From: Acidobacteriota bacterium
GTDB lineage: Bacteria > Acidobacteriota > Blastocatellia > UBA7656
Direction of reading: 5' to 3'
Assembly (NCBI GenBank): GCA_040754075.1
Contig: JBFMDH010000009.1
Location: forward strand, 124,001-188,000
DNA length: 64,000 nt
Shown here piece after piece: positions 35,897-44,787 of this stretch. The notes below the pieces were generated by a model that had not been told where the DNA came from, ran no database searches, and was given only the letters and a program-made list of their open reading frames with translations. Both the position numbers and the translations under genes were made by a program. Position 1 is the stretch's first letter. Each line of letters starts with the position of its first letter.

Positions 35897-36355
35897 ATGG
35901 AGATTAAACTTGATGACCTGCGTCACCCCGCGATTCACGCGCTGTTGAACGAACATCTGCAAAATATGTATGAGCTTTCACCGCCTGAAAGCGTTCACGC
36001 GCTAGACCTGGATAAACTGCGCGCGCCCGACATCACCTTCTGGACAGTTTGGGAAGCAACTGTGCTACTGGGTTGCGGGGCGCTTAAAGAACTTGACCCT
36101 AAACACGGCGAAATCAAATCCATGCGCACGCCCGTCGCCCATCGTCGCAAAGGCGCAGGTCGCGCTATCCTCGCGCATATTATCGAAGTGGCACGAGAGC
36201 GAGGTTATGAATGGCTCAGTTTAGAGACTGGTTCGGCAGCGGCTTTTGAACCCGCGCGAAAACTTTATGAAAGTTTCGGCTTCACCTACTGTGAGCCGTT
36301 CGGCGATTACCCGGATGATCCCAACAGCACATTTATGACCTTGCGGCTGGCATAG
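35897..36355 (+). CDS. GNAT-family N-acetyltransferase
   Basis: This 152-residue acetyl-CoA-dependent transferase has the GNAT motif A in VAHRRKGAGRAILAHIIEVA and motif B in ARKLYESFGF. It uses acetyl-CoA to acetylate an amine, and the substrate is unknown. Length is typical. It is directly followed by the relic of a glycosidase gene. Confidence 0.9.
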   Translation: MEIKLDDLRHPAIHALLNEHLQNMYELSPPESVHALDLDKLRAPDITFWTVWEATVLLGCGALKELDPKHGEIKSMRTPVAHRRKGAGRAILAHIIEVARERGYEWLSLETGSAAAFEPARKLYESFGFTYCEPFGDYPDDPNSTFMTLRLA

Positions 36356-36356
36356 G

Positions 36357-36584
36357 ATTGCGATTGCGCCGGATGAATTCGTGATTGCCGGTACAGGCAT
36401 CACCGTCACTTTTGATGCAGCGATACCGGGCGAACCCATCGTCGGCATCCTTTCGGTTCAGGAAGGCAAATACACAAACGGGCAGTGGATACCGGGTCGT
36501 TGGCTGAATGGCGATCAGACCCATCAAGGGCGTCATCTGCGCCTGCCAACGGACAAATTCGGCATCCGGCGCATCAAGCTTTAG
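36357..36584 (+). pseudogene. 3' fragment of a beta-galactosidase-like gene (DUF5597 region)
   Basis: The 75 residues before the stop at 36584 read APDEFVIAGTGITVTFD, PGEPIVGILSVQEGKY, GRWLNGDQTHQGRHLRL and FGIRRIKL. From memory, this closely matches the very C-terminus (DUF5597) of GH35-type glycosidases. The rest of such a gene (well over 400 codons) is missing, and the frame joins the GNAT gene directly. It appears to be a deletion relic. Confidence 0.6.
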
Positions 36585-36624
36585 GATTATCGTTAATCTA
36601 TCAAGCGATGAAATCTCAGGCTAT

Positions 36625-37119
36625 TCAAGGGGATGAGTGTTCGGATTGCGATGATTTTGGCGGAATTTTTTCACCCAATCGGGCTGTGGTTTTTTCAGTG
36701 ACGCTTGGTGGCATAGTGACGCTCGCATCCGGCTCTTTTAATAGTTCTCGGGTTTTGACGGATGCGCTGTTTTGCGCCGGGTTTGCAGATTTTTTGTTTA
36801 ATCCCGGAAACTGTTTTTTTAGGAGCAGAGTTCGCCAGAAAATCTGCACCTGCCAGAAAAAGATTGCGGTCAAAAAACCTGCGGTCAGGTAAATGACCAC
36901 AGGTGTTTCCGCTTTGCCGAGAAATATCACATAAAGAGTAATCGCCAAAGCCAAACTGACCACTGCGGTCATGGCATTCAAGGTGATGTTGGCGGTGAAA
37001 TGTTGTTCGGGTGAAATTTGACGACTGCTGATTTTGTCAAAGTCAGGCAAAAAGGTGCCGCATTGTCGGCAAAACGATTCCGCCTGTTGTTCGGCTTTTC
37101 CGCAATTTGGACAAAACAT
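36625..37119 (-). CDS. Zinc-ribbon membrane protein
   Basis: This 164-residue protein begins MFCPNCGKAEQQAESFCRQCG, a two-pair zinc ribbon. Two transmembrane segments follow (about 50-70 and 75-100) and then a polar Lys/Ser/Pro tail. The start is the ATG at 37119, with AGAG ahead; the longer frame is not supported. It differs in topology from the two single-span ribbon proteins at 14-15.6 kb. Function is unknown. Confidence 0.65.
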   Translation of the reverse strand: MFCPNCGKAEQQAESFCRQCGTFLPDFDKISSRQISPEQHFTANITLNAMTAVVSLALAITLYVIFLGKAETPVVIYLTAGFLTAIFFWQVQIFWRTLLLKKQFPGLNKKSANPAQNSASVKTRELLKEPDASVTMPPSVTEKTTARLGEKIPPKSSQSEHSSP

Positions 37120-37206
37120 ATTTTTCTCTACGAATGAACGTGGCAACCGGGTTCCTTTTTATCAGCTTGTTTAGCATATCGCCAGATGATGCGGTCAGGT
37201 GATAGA

Positions 37207-37290
37207 TTGAACCCCCAGGACACCAAGGACACGAAAATTAAAAAGACAAAAGGTTATTCATCTCCTTCGTGCCGCTTCGTGTTCAATGCT
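37207..37290. repeat. ACACCAAGGACACGAA-type intergenic palindrome
   Basis: A TTGAAC...GGACACCAAGGACACGAA segment is partly complementary to TTCGTGTTCAA at 37276-37286. It resembles palindromic intergenic repeats common in this kind of genome, and only one copy is seen here. Confidence 0.4.
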
Positions 37291-37301
37291 TCTTTAGCTT
37301 G

Positions 37302-37447
37302 GGAGTAATGCGCTGGCTGAGTTTTTATAGCAGTTTGCAATACGATTTACTGAGGTTGAATAAGCGGTCGTTGACCGCTCTCTCAACAGAGACTGCGTAA
37401 ACGCTTTTGCAAACTGCTATAGGAGTAATGCGCTGGCTGAGCTTTTA
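37302..37447. repeat. Palindromic element flanked by long direct repeats
   Basis: GGAGTAATGCGCTGGCTGAG occurs at 37302-37321 and again at 37422-37441. Between them, 37326-37340 and 37407-37421 form a perfect 15-bp inverted repeat (TATAGCAGTTTGCAA). Its interior holds GTTGA...AGCGGTC-GTT-GACCGCT...TCAAC. The remaining gap to 37600 has no gene I can support. Confidence 0.75.
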
Positions 37448-37600
37448 AAGGTTCCATTCTCTTCAATTGCCTGCCCACCTTTTCCTGATACAACTTGATA
37501 CAACTTATTACAAGCTGGTGAGGACTTGCCTCACACCATTTTCGTAAAGTGCGGTTAGATTCGATAGCTTTGAAATTTCACAGATGAATTGGAGATAAAA

Positions 37601-38242
37601 ATGAAACGGAGTTTCAGTTTATTCCTGATAATTTTGCTTGCTTCAGTTGCAACTTTTTCCGCTGTACAGACGACCGCAACAAAGCCTTATGTTTGTCCAC
37701 CGTGTGGTTGTAAACAGGATGACGAAGTTTTTGAACAACCGGGAAATTGTCCTGATTGCCATATGGTACTGGTTGAAAAAACTCCCGAAATGGATGAAGT
37801 GACTTCCATCCGCCGGTTCCTGCGCGTTGATAAAGACATTTGTACAGGCGGACAACCGCGTCTCGTGCAACTTGCGAAACTCAAAGCCGAAGGCATCAAA
37901 ACCATCATCAATTTGCGCCCGCCCGATGAACACGCGGGTGCGAAAGAAGAGGCTAAAGCCAAAGAACTCGGCTTGCGCTATTTCAATATCCCTGTGAGTT
38001 TCGCCAATCCCCAAGATGAACAGGTCGAAGCGTTTTTGAAACTCACGGATGATGCAGCCAATCGCCCCATGTTTATTCATTGCGCGGCAGCAATTCGCGT
38101 CGGCGCGTTCTGGATGATTCGTCGCGTGATGCGCGATGGCTGGACGGTTGAAAAGGCGCAGGAAGAGGCAAAAAAAATCGGCTTGACCAATCAGGACTGG
38201 ATTGATTTCGCGATGGATTATCTCGAACGACATAAGAAGTGA
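37601..38242 (+). CDS. Secreted phosphatase-like protein with heavy-metal-binding motif
   Basis: This 213-residue protein has a signal peptide (residues 1-25) and then CPPCxC...PGxCPxCxM (Cys32, 35, 37, 50, 53) with the same spacing as in the sensor kinase at 32454-34283. The rest is a tyrosine/dual-specificity phosphatase fold of the DUF442 type, with the catalytic loop HCAAAIR (Cys161, Arg166) and a general-acid region near NLRPPDE. The ATG at 37601 follows GGAG. The fusion suggests a metal-responsive envelope phosphatase, but no substrate is known. Confidence 0.8.
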   Translation: MKRSFSLFLIILLASVATFSAVQTTATKPYVCPPCGCKQDDEVFEQPGNCPDCHMVLVEKTPEMDEVTSIRRFLRVDKDICTGGQPRLVQLAKLKAEGIKTIINLRPPDEHAGAKEEAKAKELGLRYFNIPVSFANPQDEQVEAFLKLTDDAANRPMFIHCAAAIRVGAFWMIRRVMRDGWTVEKAQEEAKKIGLTNQDWIDFAMDYLERHKK

Positions 38243-38337
38243 AAAAGACAAAAGGCAAAAATCAAAAGGCAAAAGTAAGAGAGACCGGCAGGTGACTCTC
38301 TTTTTGGTAATGATGAGTTGAAAAGAGTGAGAGGCAT

Positions 38338-39600
38338 ATGAAACTGCAAGGCAAAATACGGCTCTGGTTTTTCGCAGGGATGTTGCTGGAACTGTTGATT
38401 GGCGGAAGCCCTATCGTCTTTGCGCAATCGGCGGATTGGTATCAATGGGGCGGCGCGACCCGCAATTTCAAATCTCCGGCAAAAGGGCTTGCAACAAATT
38501 GGCCTGCGACGGGACCGAAAAAATTATGGCAACGCGCGCTTGGCGATGGCTATTCGGCGATTGCCGCAACCGACGGCAAACTCTTCACCATGTATCGCAA
38601 AGGTGAAACCGAAATCGTCGCGGCGCTCGATGCCGCAAGCGGAAAAACCTTGTGGGAATATGCCTACAGCGCGCCGTTTACGAAAGACTATGATATGTCG
38701 AACGGCGAAGGTCCACACGCGACCCCTTTGGTTATCGGCAATTTGATTTTTACCGCAGGCGCGACCAGCAAATTTCATTGCCTGAATAAACAGACAGGCA
38801 AACCTGTCTGGTCGCATGACCTGATTAAAGAATTCAATGGCACAACCCGCGTCAATGGCTATTCCTGTAGCCCGTTGGCTTATAAACATATGGTCATCAT
38901 GCAGGTCGGCGGACAAGGCAGTGCCATCATCGCTTTCAATCAAAAAGATGGCGCGGTGGTCTGGAAAAAACATGATTTTAAAAATTCTACTTCGTCGCCC
39001 CTCATCATCAACGTCGGCGGCGAAGAACAACTCATCGCCTTCATGTTCGATGACATCGTTGGCGTCAATCCCACGACCGGCGACCTGCTTTGGAGTTATA
39101 AACACACAACGGACTTTGGTCTCAACACCAGCACACCGGTCTGGGGCGATGACGATTTGCTGTTCGTGTCGTCGGGTTATAACGGCGGCAGTCGCGTGAT
39201 CAAACTTATAAAAAACGGCGCGAAAACCACACCGGAAGAGGTCTGGTTTTCGCGCTCCATGCGCATACATTTCAGTAACTGCATTCGCCTTGGTGACATT
39301 GTCTACGGGTCAAGCGGCGATTTCGGTCCGGCATTTTTTACGGCGGTGAATGTTAAAACCGGCAAGGTGCTCTGGCGCGACCGCAACATCGCGCGTTCGA
39401 GTTTCATTTATGCCGACGGGCATTTCATTCTGCTGGATGAAGACGGCAACTTGAGTTTAGCGACGCCGACCGACCAGGGCGTGAATGTGCTATCAAAAGT
39501 TTCGTTGACCTCGACCAACTCATGGACAGTGCCAACGCTTATCGGCACCACGCTTTATGTGCGTGACCGGAAAAATATTATGGCGCTGGATTTGAAATAA
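38338..39600 (+). CDS. Secreted PQQ-like beta-propeller protein
   Basis: This 420-residue protein has a signal peptide ending near FAQSADW and repeated propeller blades with phrases such as ALDAASGKTLWEYAY, CLNKQTGKPVWSHD, AFNQKDGAVVWKK and GVNPTTGDLLWSY. No complete quinoprotein dehydrogenase active site was recognised, so a binding or scaffolding role is as likely as catalysis. It sits 26 bp ahead of the DJ-1/PfpI gene on the same strand, suggesting co-transcription. Confidence 0.87.
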   Translation: MKLQGKIRLWFFAGMLLELLIGGSPIVFAQSADWYQWGGATRNFKSPAKGLATNWPATGPKKLWQRALGDGYSAIAATDGKLFTMYRKGETEIVAALDAASGKTLWEYAYSAPFTKDYDMSNGEGPHATPLVIGNLIFTAGATSKFHCLNKQTGKPVWSHDLIKEFNGTTRVNGYSCSPLAYKHMVIMQVGGQGSAIIAFNQKDGAVVWKKHDFKNSTSSPLIINVGGEEQLIAFMFDDIVGVNPTTGDLLWSYKHTTDFGLNTSTPVWGDDDLLFVSSGYNGGSRVIKLIKNGAKTTPEEVWFSRSMRIHFSNCIRLGDIVYGSSGDFGPAFFTAVNVKTGKVLWRDRNIARSSFIYADGHFILLDEDGNLSLATPTDQGVNVLSKVSLTSTNSWTVPTLIGTTLYVRDRKNIMALDLK

Positions 39601-39626
39601 TCCCCAAATTTAAAGGAGAAAACCAA

Positions 39627-40364
39627 ATGGAGCGAAGAAAATTTTTAGCAAATACAACTGTCGCCGGTATCGCGCTGGCATCTGCGGGCATTCAAGAAGT
39701 GGTGGCAAGACCACCGAAAGAAAAAAAATCTGCGCAGCAGATTACCACCAAAAATTATAAAATCACGGTTCCCGAAGATGGGGTTATCCCGGTTGCGGTT
39801 GCGGTTTCGCAAGGCGTGACGGTGATTGATTTCGCCGGACCCTGGGAAGTTTTTCAGGATGTCTTTTTCGATAAGAATGGCAAACATCATATGCCGTTTA
39901 AACTTTATACGGTTTCCGAAAAGACCGAGCCGCTCAGAGGCTCTGCGGGACTGAGAATCGTTCCCGATTACACCTTTGAAAATGCGCCCGCGCCGAAAGT
40001 CATCGTCATTCCGGCACAGGTGGGTTCGACGGCGCTGCACGACTGGCTGCGCAAAGTTGTACCCGGTACGGATGTCACCATGTCTGTTTGCACGGGCGCC
40101 TTTCAACTCGCCAAAGCCGGACTCCTGACCGGTAAAACCGTGACCACGCATCACAAATTTACCGACCGTCTCGCACAACAATATCCCGACATCATTGTGA
40201 AGACCGGTTTGCGCTTTGTTGAAGGCGAAAAAATTTCAACCGCCGGAGGACTGACGTCAGGAATTGATTTGGCGCTTCGAGTGGTCGAGCGTTATTTCGG
40301 CAGAGACATCGCTGAAAAAACCGCTGTCTATATGGAATATCAAAGCAAAGGCTGGATAGCTTAA
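39627..40364 (+). CDS. Exported DJ-1/PfpI-family protein
   Basis: This 245-residue protein starts MERRKFLANTTVAGIALASAG, a Tat-like leader with RRKFL. The DJ-1/PfpI (GlxA-type amidotransferase-like) domain has VTVIDFAGPWEVFQDV near the start and the nucleophile-elbow cysteine in MSVCTGAFQLAKAGLL. No AraC DNA-binding domain is attached, unlike GlxA regulators. An AAAGGAG site precedes the ATG. It overlaps the end of hpnE by 4 bp in convergent orientation. Confidence 0.85.
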   Translation: MERRKFLANTTVAGIALASAGIQEVVARPPKEKKSAQQITTKNYKITVPEDGVIPVAVAVSQGVTVIDFAGPWEVFQDVFFDKNGKHHMPFKLYTVSEKTEPLRGSAGLRIVPDYTFENAPAPKVIVIPAQVGSTALHDWLRKVVPGTDVTMSVCTGAFQLAKAGLLTGKTVTTHHKFTDRLAQQYPDIIVKTGLRFVEGEKISTAGGLTSGIDLALRVVERYFGRDIAEKTAVYMEYQSKGWIA

Positions 40365-41677
40365 ACAATCAATTGCGCAGCCGTGTTGCCGCTGAGCACG
40401 GCGCTTTCGATGGTTGCCGGAAAGCCGGTGTTCGTCCAGTCACCGGCTAAGAAAAAATTCGCAATCGGGGTTTGCGCATCGGGTCTGAGCCTATCGCTTT
40501 CGACGGTGTGAGCGATGGTCGCTTCGCGCTCTTTCACAATCGTCGCATGCAACAATTTGGCTTCATGGCTTTGCGGGATGAGCGCCTGCAAATCCCGCAT
40601 CGCCATTTCAACCAGTTGATGTTTCGTCCAGTTGGTATATTGATTGGCGGCGCTGATAATCAATGCCAGATGATTGGAAGGTTTGGTCGTCAAAGCAATC
40701 GCGTCTTTATTAAAGAGCCATTGAGTCTCGGTGCCAATCAAGCCGATGAATTGACGGTCGGTGAGCGGTCTATCGAACCACAGATTGATTGAAACGATTG
40801 CCGAGGACTTTAATTTCGCGAGATAGGCGAAATGCTTTTCCCGTAAATCATCATCGAGCATTTCAAACAAGACATTGGGCGGCACGGCGCTGATGACATA
40901 ATCGGCGTTGATGATTTCACCGCCGGTTAATTCAACGCCTACAACTTGATCATCCCGAATTAAAATTTTATGCGCGCGAGCAAGCACTTGGATTTTGCCG
41001 CCGCGTGATTCGATGAAATGTTTGGCGTCTTGCGTGTAGAGGTCGCTCAGTCCCACGCTTGAAATGCCGATTGCCGAAGCCGCGCGCCCGCCGCCAAACG
41101 CCTCTTGCAAAACCTTAATCAACATTTTTGCCGAAGCGACATCGGGGCTTTCATTCAACGTCGCGACGACTAAAGGCGTCCAGAAACGCTTGCTGATATT
41201 GGCGGACTGCTTGAGCTTTTTTAACCACTCGGCAACCGTCAATGCGCCGTTTGTTGTCGCTTTGCCGCGCAGCGTGCTGCTTAAATTGAAGGCGCGCAAT
41301 TTATCGCCAATCGTTAAACCTTTCAGTTTGAATAACCCTGCGAGCACGTGAAGCGGCGCAGGAAGCTTTGGGCACGCAAACGAATCAAGTCCGTTTTTGG
41401 CATCGAGAAAATCGACCCGCGTGCGCTCTTGAAATTTTAATTTTTCGAGGGTGCCGAGCTTTTTTAAGAAAGCGATGGTGTGATGGTAACAGCCCATAAA
41501 CAGGTGCTGTCCATTATCAACGATGTCGCCGGTCGTTGGGTCTCGGAAAGAATAAGCGCGCCCGCCAAGGTGATTGCGACGTTCGACAATCACTACCTCG
41601 AAGCCGCGTTCGCTGAGCCGAACGCCCGCTGCAAGTCCTGCAAAACCGCCTCCAATGATGATGACGCGCTTTGCCAA
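40361..41677 (-). CDS. hpnE: Hydroxysqualene dehydroxylase
   Basis: This 438-residue FAD-dependent enzyme performs the last step of the HpnCDE route, reducing hydroxysqualene to squalene. The dinucleotide-binding motif VIIIGGGFAGLAAGVRLSER and the ERRNHLGGRAYSF phrase open the protein. The C-terminal FLAGDWTNTGFPATIESAV is the usual flavin-binding end of this amine-oxidase-like family. It is the third gene of the minus-strand operon hpnC-hpnD-hpnE, starting 5 bp after hpnD. Confidence 0.93.
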   Translation of the reverse strand: MAKRVIIIGGGFAGLAAGVRLSERGFEVVIVERRNHLGGRAYSFRDPTTGDIVDNGQHLFMGCYHHTIAFLKKLGTLEKLKFQERTRVDFLDAKNGLDSFACPKLPAPLHVLAGLFKLKGLTIGDKLRAFNLSSTLRGKATTNGALTVAEWLKKLKQSANISKRFWTPLVVATLNESPDVASAKMLIKVLQEAFGGGRAASAIGISSVGLSDLYTQDAKHFIESRGGKIQVLARAHKILIRDDQVVGVELTGGEIINADYVISAVPPNVLFEMLDDDLREKHFAYLAKLKSSAIVSINLWFDRPLTDRQFIGLIGTETQWLFNKDAIALTTKPSNHLALIISAANQYTNWTKHQLVEMAMRDLQALIPQSHEAKLLHATIVKEREATIAHTVESDRLRPDAQTPIANFFLAGDWTNTGFPATIESAVLSGNTAAQLIV

Positions 41678-41682
41678 TCCCC

Positions 41683-42549
41683 TTACCTCTTGAATTTATT
41701 TTTGAACCAGACCTGCAAAGCGATTTCCAGGCGGCGGAATTTTGAAAGACTGACGCGATTGTGAAAGACGTTGTACTCGACCGCCTGAATTTTGTTGAGA
41801 ATTTCCCGGTAAATCGCGCCCATGATTTCGGCGGCAAACATCGTCTGGCGGTCTTGTTCGGGCAGGGAACTCGCGGCGCGGTTGAAATAATATTCGGCGC
41901 GTCGGTGTTCGTATTTCATGAGTTCGATAAATGGCGCATTGTAACGATTGGCTTTCAAATCCTGTTCGCTGTAACCGAAACGCTCCATGTCTTCGAGCGG
42001 AATGTAGATGCGCCCGCGCTCTGCATCCTCTTTTAAATCGCGCAGGATATTCGTCAGTTGCAAAGCCAGACCTAAATTGACCGCGTATTCGCGTGTGCCC
42101 GGCGAATCGTAGCCGAAAATTTCAATACAGATCAGCCCGACCGCCGACGCCACGCGATAACAATATTCGCGCAGGTCTGCAAAGCTCTGATAGCTCGTCC
42201 ACTCTAAATCCATCTCCATGCCTTCGATTAAATCAATGAAGGGTTGTTCGGGAATATCGAAATCATCGATGACTTCAGAGAGTTCTTCACCGAACTCGGT
42301 ATTCGGGAAGCCTCGGAAACAAGCGGCAATCTCTTCGCGCCAGTGAGTTAATTCGCCTAAAGGATCGCGTCCGGTTTTGTCGTTATCCACAATGTCATCG
42401 AGGATGCGGCAGAATTTATAGACGGTGGTGATTGCCCGGCGTTTTTTTGTAGGCAGGAACAGGAACGAATAATAAAAATTCGAGCCGGTGGCTTTCACAA
42501 GACGAGTCGGCGCGCTGATGACTTTTGAAAAGGCGGATTCGGTTGGCAT
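41683..42549 (-). CDS. hpnD: Presqualene diphosphate synthase
   Basis: This 288-residue prenyltransferase condenses two farnesyl diphosphates into presqualene diphosphate. The two aspartate-rich Mg-binding motifs are DDIVDN and NILRDLKEDAERGRIYIP. The early SNFYYSFLFLPTKKRRA is typical of HpnD. Its ATG overlaps the hpnC stop (TGATG), so the two are translationally coupled. The likely source of farnesyl precursors is the MEP pathway, of which ispG is encoded at 775-2025. Confidence 0.94.
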   Translation of the reverse strand: MPTESAFSKVISAPTRLVKATGSNFYYSFLFLPTKKRRAITTVYKFCRILDDIVDNDKTGRDPLGELTHWREEIAACFRGFPNTEFGEELSEVIDDFDIPEQPFIDLIEGMEMDLEWTSYQSFADLREYCYRVASAVGLICIEIFGYDSPGTREYAVNLGLALQLTNILRDLKEDAERGRIYIPLEDMERFGYSEQDLKANRYNAPFIELMKYEHRRAEYYFNRAASSLPEQDRQTMFAAEIMGAIYREILNKIQAVEYNVFHNRVSLSKFRRLEIALQVWFKNKFKR

Positions 42550-43493
42550 CAGTCGCGTTTGAACGCCTCCTTGCGCAAGGCTTTGATGAGGATTTGTAAT
42601 TTGTCGCGTTTCGTAATCATCGGTCTAAAGCGAAACACATCGTAACCGTTTTCTTCGATAGCCTTCAAGATTTTTGTGCCGCCCAGCCAGACGACGCGAA
42701 GTTCAATGCCGAGTCTTCCGGTGACGGTTGTGCATAAGGCTTTGCCTTCATTGAACAATTCGCGGGCACGGGTGATTTCAAACTGCATCAACTCACAAAA
42801 TTCTTTTGAGAGCGTCCGGGTGTTTAAGCCCTCATAGCTTAAACCGAATCGACGCAAATCCGCTTCGGGCAGATAGACGCGGTCTTTGCCTAAATCAATT
42901 GCCACGTCCTGCCAGTGATTGGCGAGTTGCAAGCCGGTGCAGATGGCATCAGACATTTCGTGCAACCTCGCATCGCGATAACCGAAAAGCAGGAGAATCA
43001 AACGCCCGATAGGGTTTGCCGAGCGGCGACAATAATCCGCAAGTTCCGTGAACGTTTGATAGCGGCGTTTTTCGACATCCTGCGCAAAAGCGGAAAGCAA
43101 ATCTTCAAACAGCGTGAGTGGCAAAGCAAATTGTTTTTGGGTATCGGCAAGCGCCACAAACACCGGATGCCAGGCGCGACCCGCAAATGCTTCACCCAAC
43201 ATCACGCGCCATTCTTCGATTAATTCGAGTCGCGCCGCCGCGCTATAATTTTCTTCGTAACCTTCGTCGGCAAAATCATCGGCAATGCGCGCAAAAGCGT
43301 AAATCGAATAAAAATATTTCCGCAAGGGTTTGGGGACAAGCACCGAACCGACAGGAAAATTTTCATAATGCGAACGGGCTAATTTTTCGCAGTAATCGTA
43401 AGCTTCATCAAGCGACCAGGTTTTGGTTTTGAGGCGTGGCGCGTCAATAGCGGTTGCCAGCGCGATTCGGTTTTGCCGGATTGAGGTTGTCAT
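42549..43493 (-). CDS. hpnC: Hydroxysqualene synthase
   Basis: This 314-residue paralogue of HpnD converts presqualene diphosphate to hydroxysqualene. The motifs DDFADEG and ANHWQDVAIDLGKDRVYLP provide the aspartate-rich sites. The start is set at ATG 43493 (MTTSIRQNRIALA); the frame upstream to 43595 looks non-coding. Being first in the cassette, it should carry the operon promoter in 43494-43692. No squalene-hopene cyclase gene is in the window. Confidence 0.93.
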   Translation of the reverse strand: MTTSIRQNRIALATAIDAPRLKTKTWSLDEAYDYCEKLARSHYENFPVGSVLVPKPLRKYFYSIYAFARIADDFADEGYEENYSAAARLELIEEWRVMLGEAFAGRAWHPVFVALADTQKQFALPLTLFEDLLSAFAQDVEKRRYQTFTELADYCRRSANPIGRLILLLFGYRDARLHEMSDAICTGLQLANHWQDVAIDLGKDRVYLPEADLRRFGLSYEGLNTRTLSKEFCELMQFEITRARELFNEGKALCTTVTGRLGIELRVVWLGGTKILKAIEENGYDVFRFRPMITKRDKLQILIKALRKEAFKRD

Positions 43494-43692
43494 GGGTGTT
43501 GGTTTAAAGGGTGGATTATAAAAGAAACACACCGATACTGTCAGGGCAACTTGGGTGTCGTGACGATAGAAGACCGCGCGAAAAACCGCAGACAACTATT
43601 CTGACGACGTGAGGGACTCGCCTGCTGAATAATGAATTGCGTTTATGATGAGGGCAGAGTTGCGGGGATGAACCTGCCCTGAAAAGAACTGT

Positions 43693-44250
43693 TTAGTGAA
43701 CCGTTGCGGCTCGTAAATTTCTCACCCCCGGTTTGGCGGTGCCAATTACCGTGGTGTGTTTGGCGCAGCAGCGCCCCAGGGCTTCATCAACCTGGGCTTC
43801 GACTGTGCAATCGGTTTTGCGACAAACGGTCGCCAGTTCGCTGACCACCAGATAACGCGCTCTTTCAAGCATGCGTTTTTCGCGAAACGAGAGCGGTTTC
43901 AGGTGATTGAGATAGGTAAGGGTTTTCAAAACTTCGGCAACATGAAAAATATCGCCGGTTTTCATCTTTTCTGTGAATTCTTTGTAGCGGTCTTTCCAAT
44001 CAACCGGGGGACTGCTGAAATCTTCTGAAAGTGCTTGTAGGAGTTTATCGCATTGGACGGCTTTGATGGGAGAGCGGAGACCGATGTCCGAAGCGTTTTT
44101 GATGGGAACCATGACGGTCGATTCGGTCGCTTTCAGTCTCAGCAGGTAGAAACTGTTATTGATTCCACCGATTTCCGTAGAGGTGATGTTTTCGATTACA
44201 CCAATTCCATGATTTGGATATACAACCTTTTCTCCTATTTTGAAGTTCAC
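43693..44250 (-). CDS. carD: CarD-family transcriptional regulator
   Basis: This 185-residue protein has the CarD RNA-polymerase-interacting domain (FKIGEKVVYPNHGIGVIE; SFYLLRLKATESTVMVP) and a helical C-terminal DNA-binding region (LTYLNHLKPLSFREKRMLERAR, in part). CarD binds RNA polymerase beta and stabilises promoter open complexes. The start is the GTG at 44250, because AAGGAGG lies 7 bases ahead; the frame continuing to 44313 is not supported. A short tail (residues about 160-185) includes CRKTDCTVEA and CCAK. Confidence 0.92.
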   Translation of the reverse strand: MNFKIGEKVVYPNHGIGVIENITSTEIGGINNSFYLLRLKATESTVMVPIKNASDIGLRSPIKAVQCDKLLQALSEDFSSPPVDWKDRYKEFTEKMKTGDIFHVAEVLKTLTYLNHLKPLSFREKRMLERARYLVVSELATVCRKTDCTVEAQVDEALGRCCAKHTTVIGTAKPGVRNLRAATVH

Positions 44251-44313
44251 AGACGCCTCCTTTGTCAAAGTAAAGCAGAGCCAGACTTTTTGATAATGGA
44301 TGTAACAGGGCAA

Positions 44314-44749
44314 TACCCTTGAACATTTTATTTACTCTTGATTGATTTGCGAGATGCGAATCTTGTGGATGTTTTTTTGAATGATTGTTTGTCTCAGGAA
44401 TAAGCGCAATTTTTGAATCAGCAACTTTACTCTCGGACAATCGTTTCAATGATTCGCAAATCCAATGTACAACAGGCTTCAACCGACGGTCAAGCGGATT
44501 AGGCAAAAGTTTGTGAACCGCTCTTAGGCTATTCGTCATGGGTCATTTGCTTTTTCAAATTTTTATAACCTACCTTGAAACTGGCTCCCCTAGCCGATTT
44601 CGAGGTTGGTGGCTATTTATTGATTGAGGTTGAAACGATAGTCAACCAATGCCGTCGCGAAAACTGAACGGTTGGTCGAGGCATATGCTTTGAACTTCAG
44701 GTGATGATAAAGAGCGAGCCTATGGCTGTTGATAGATAAAAAGTTTTGT
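44314..44749. other. Intergenic, no gene seen
   Basis: This 436-bp gap lies between carD (divergent side) and the terminator of the HtrA gene. Short frames here lack family features. It presumably holds the carD promoter, but no clear promoter pair was picked out. Confidence 0.5.
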
Positions 44750-44779
44750 CAGTAGCGCCTGCTATCAACGGCGCTACTG
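44750..44779 (-). terminator. Hairpin terminator after the HtrA gene
   Basis: CAGTAGCGCC (44750-44759) and GGCGCTACTG (44770-44779) pair perfectly over 10 bp. On the minus strand the stem is followed by ACAAAACTTTTT. It sits 8 bp after the HtrA stop. Confidence 0.65.
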
Positions 44780-44787
44780 CTGTTTGT

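Noticed and set aside
37643-38272. 209-residue minus-strand frame opposite the phosphatase
   Set aside because: It is the antisense shadow of the plus-strand gene, which has a signal peptide, cysteine motif and catalytic loop.
43494-43595. N-terminal extension of HpnC
   Set aside because: The added residues do not resemble HpnC, and the family-like start is at 43493.
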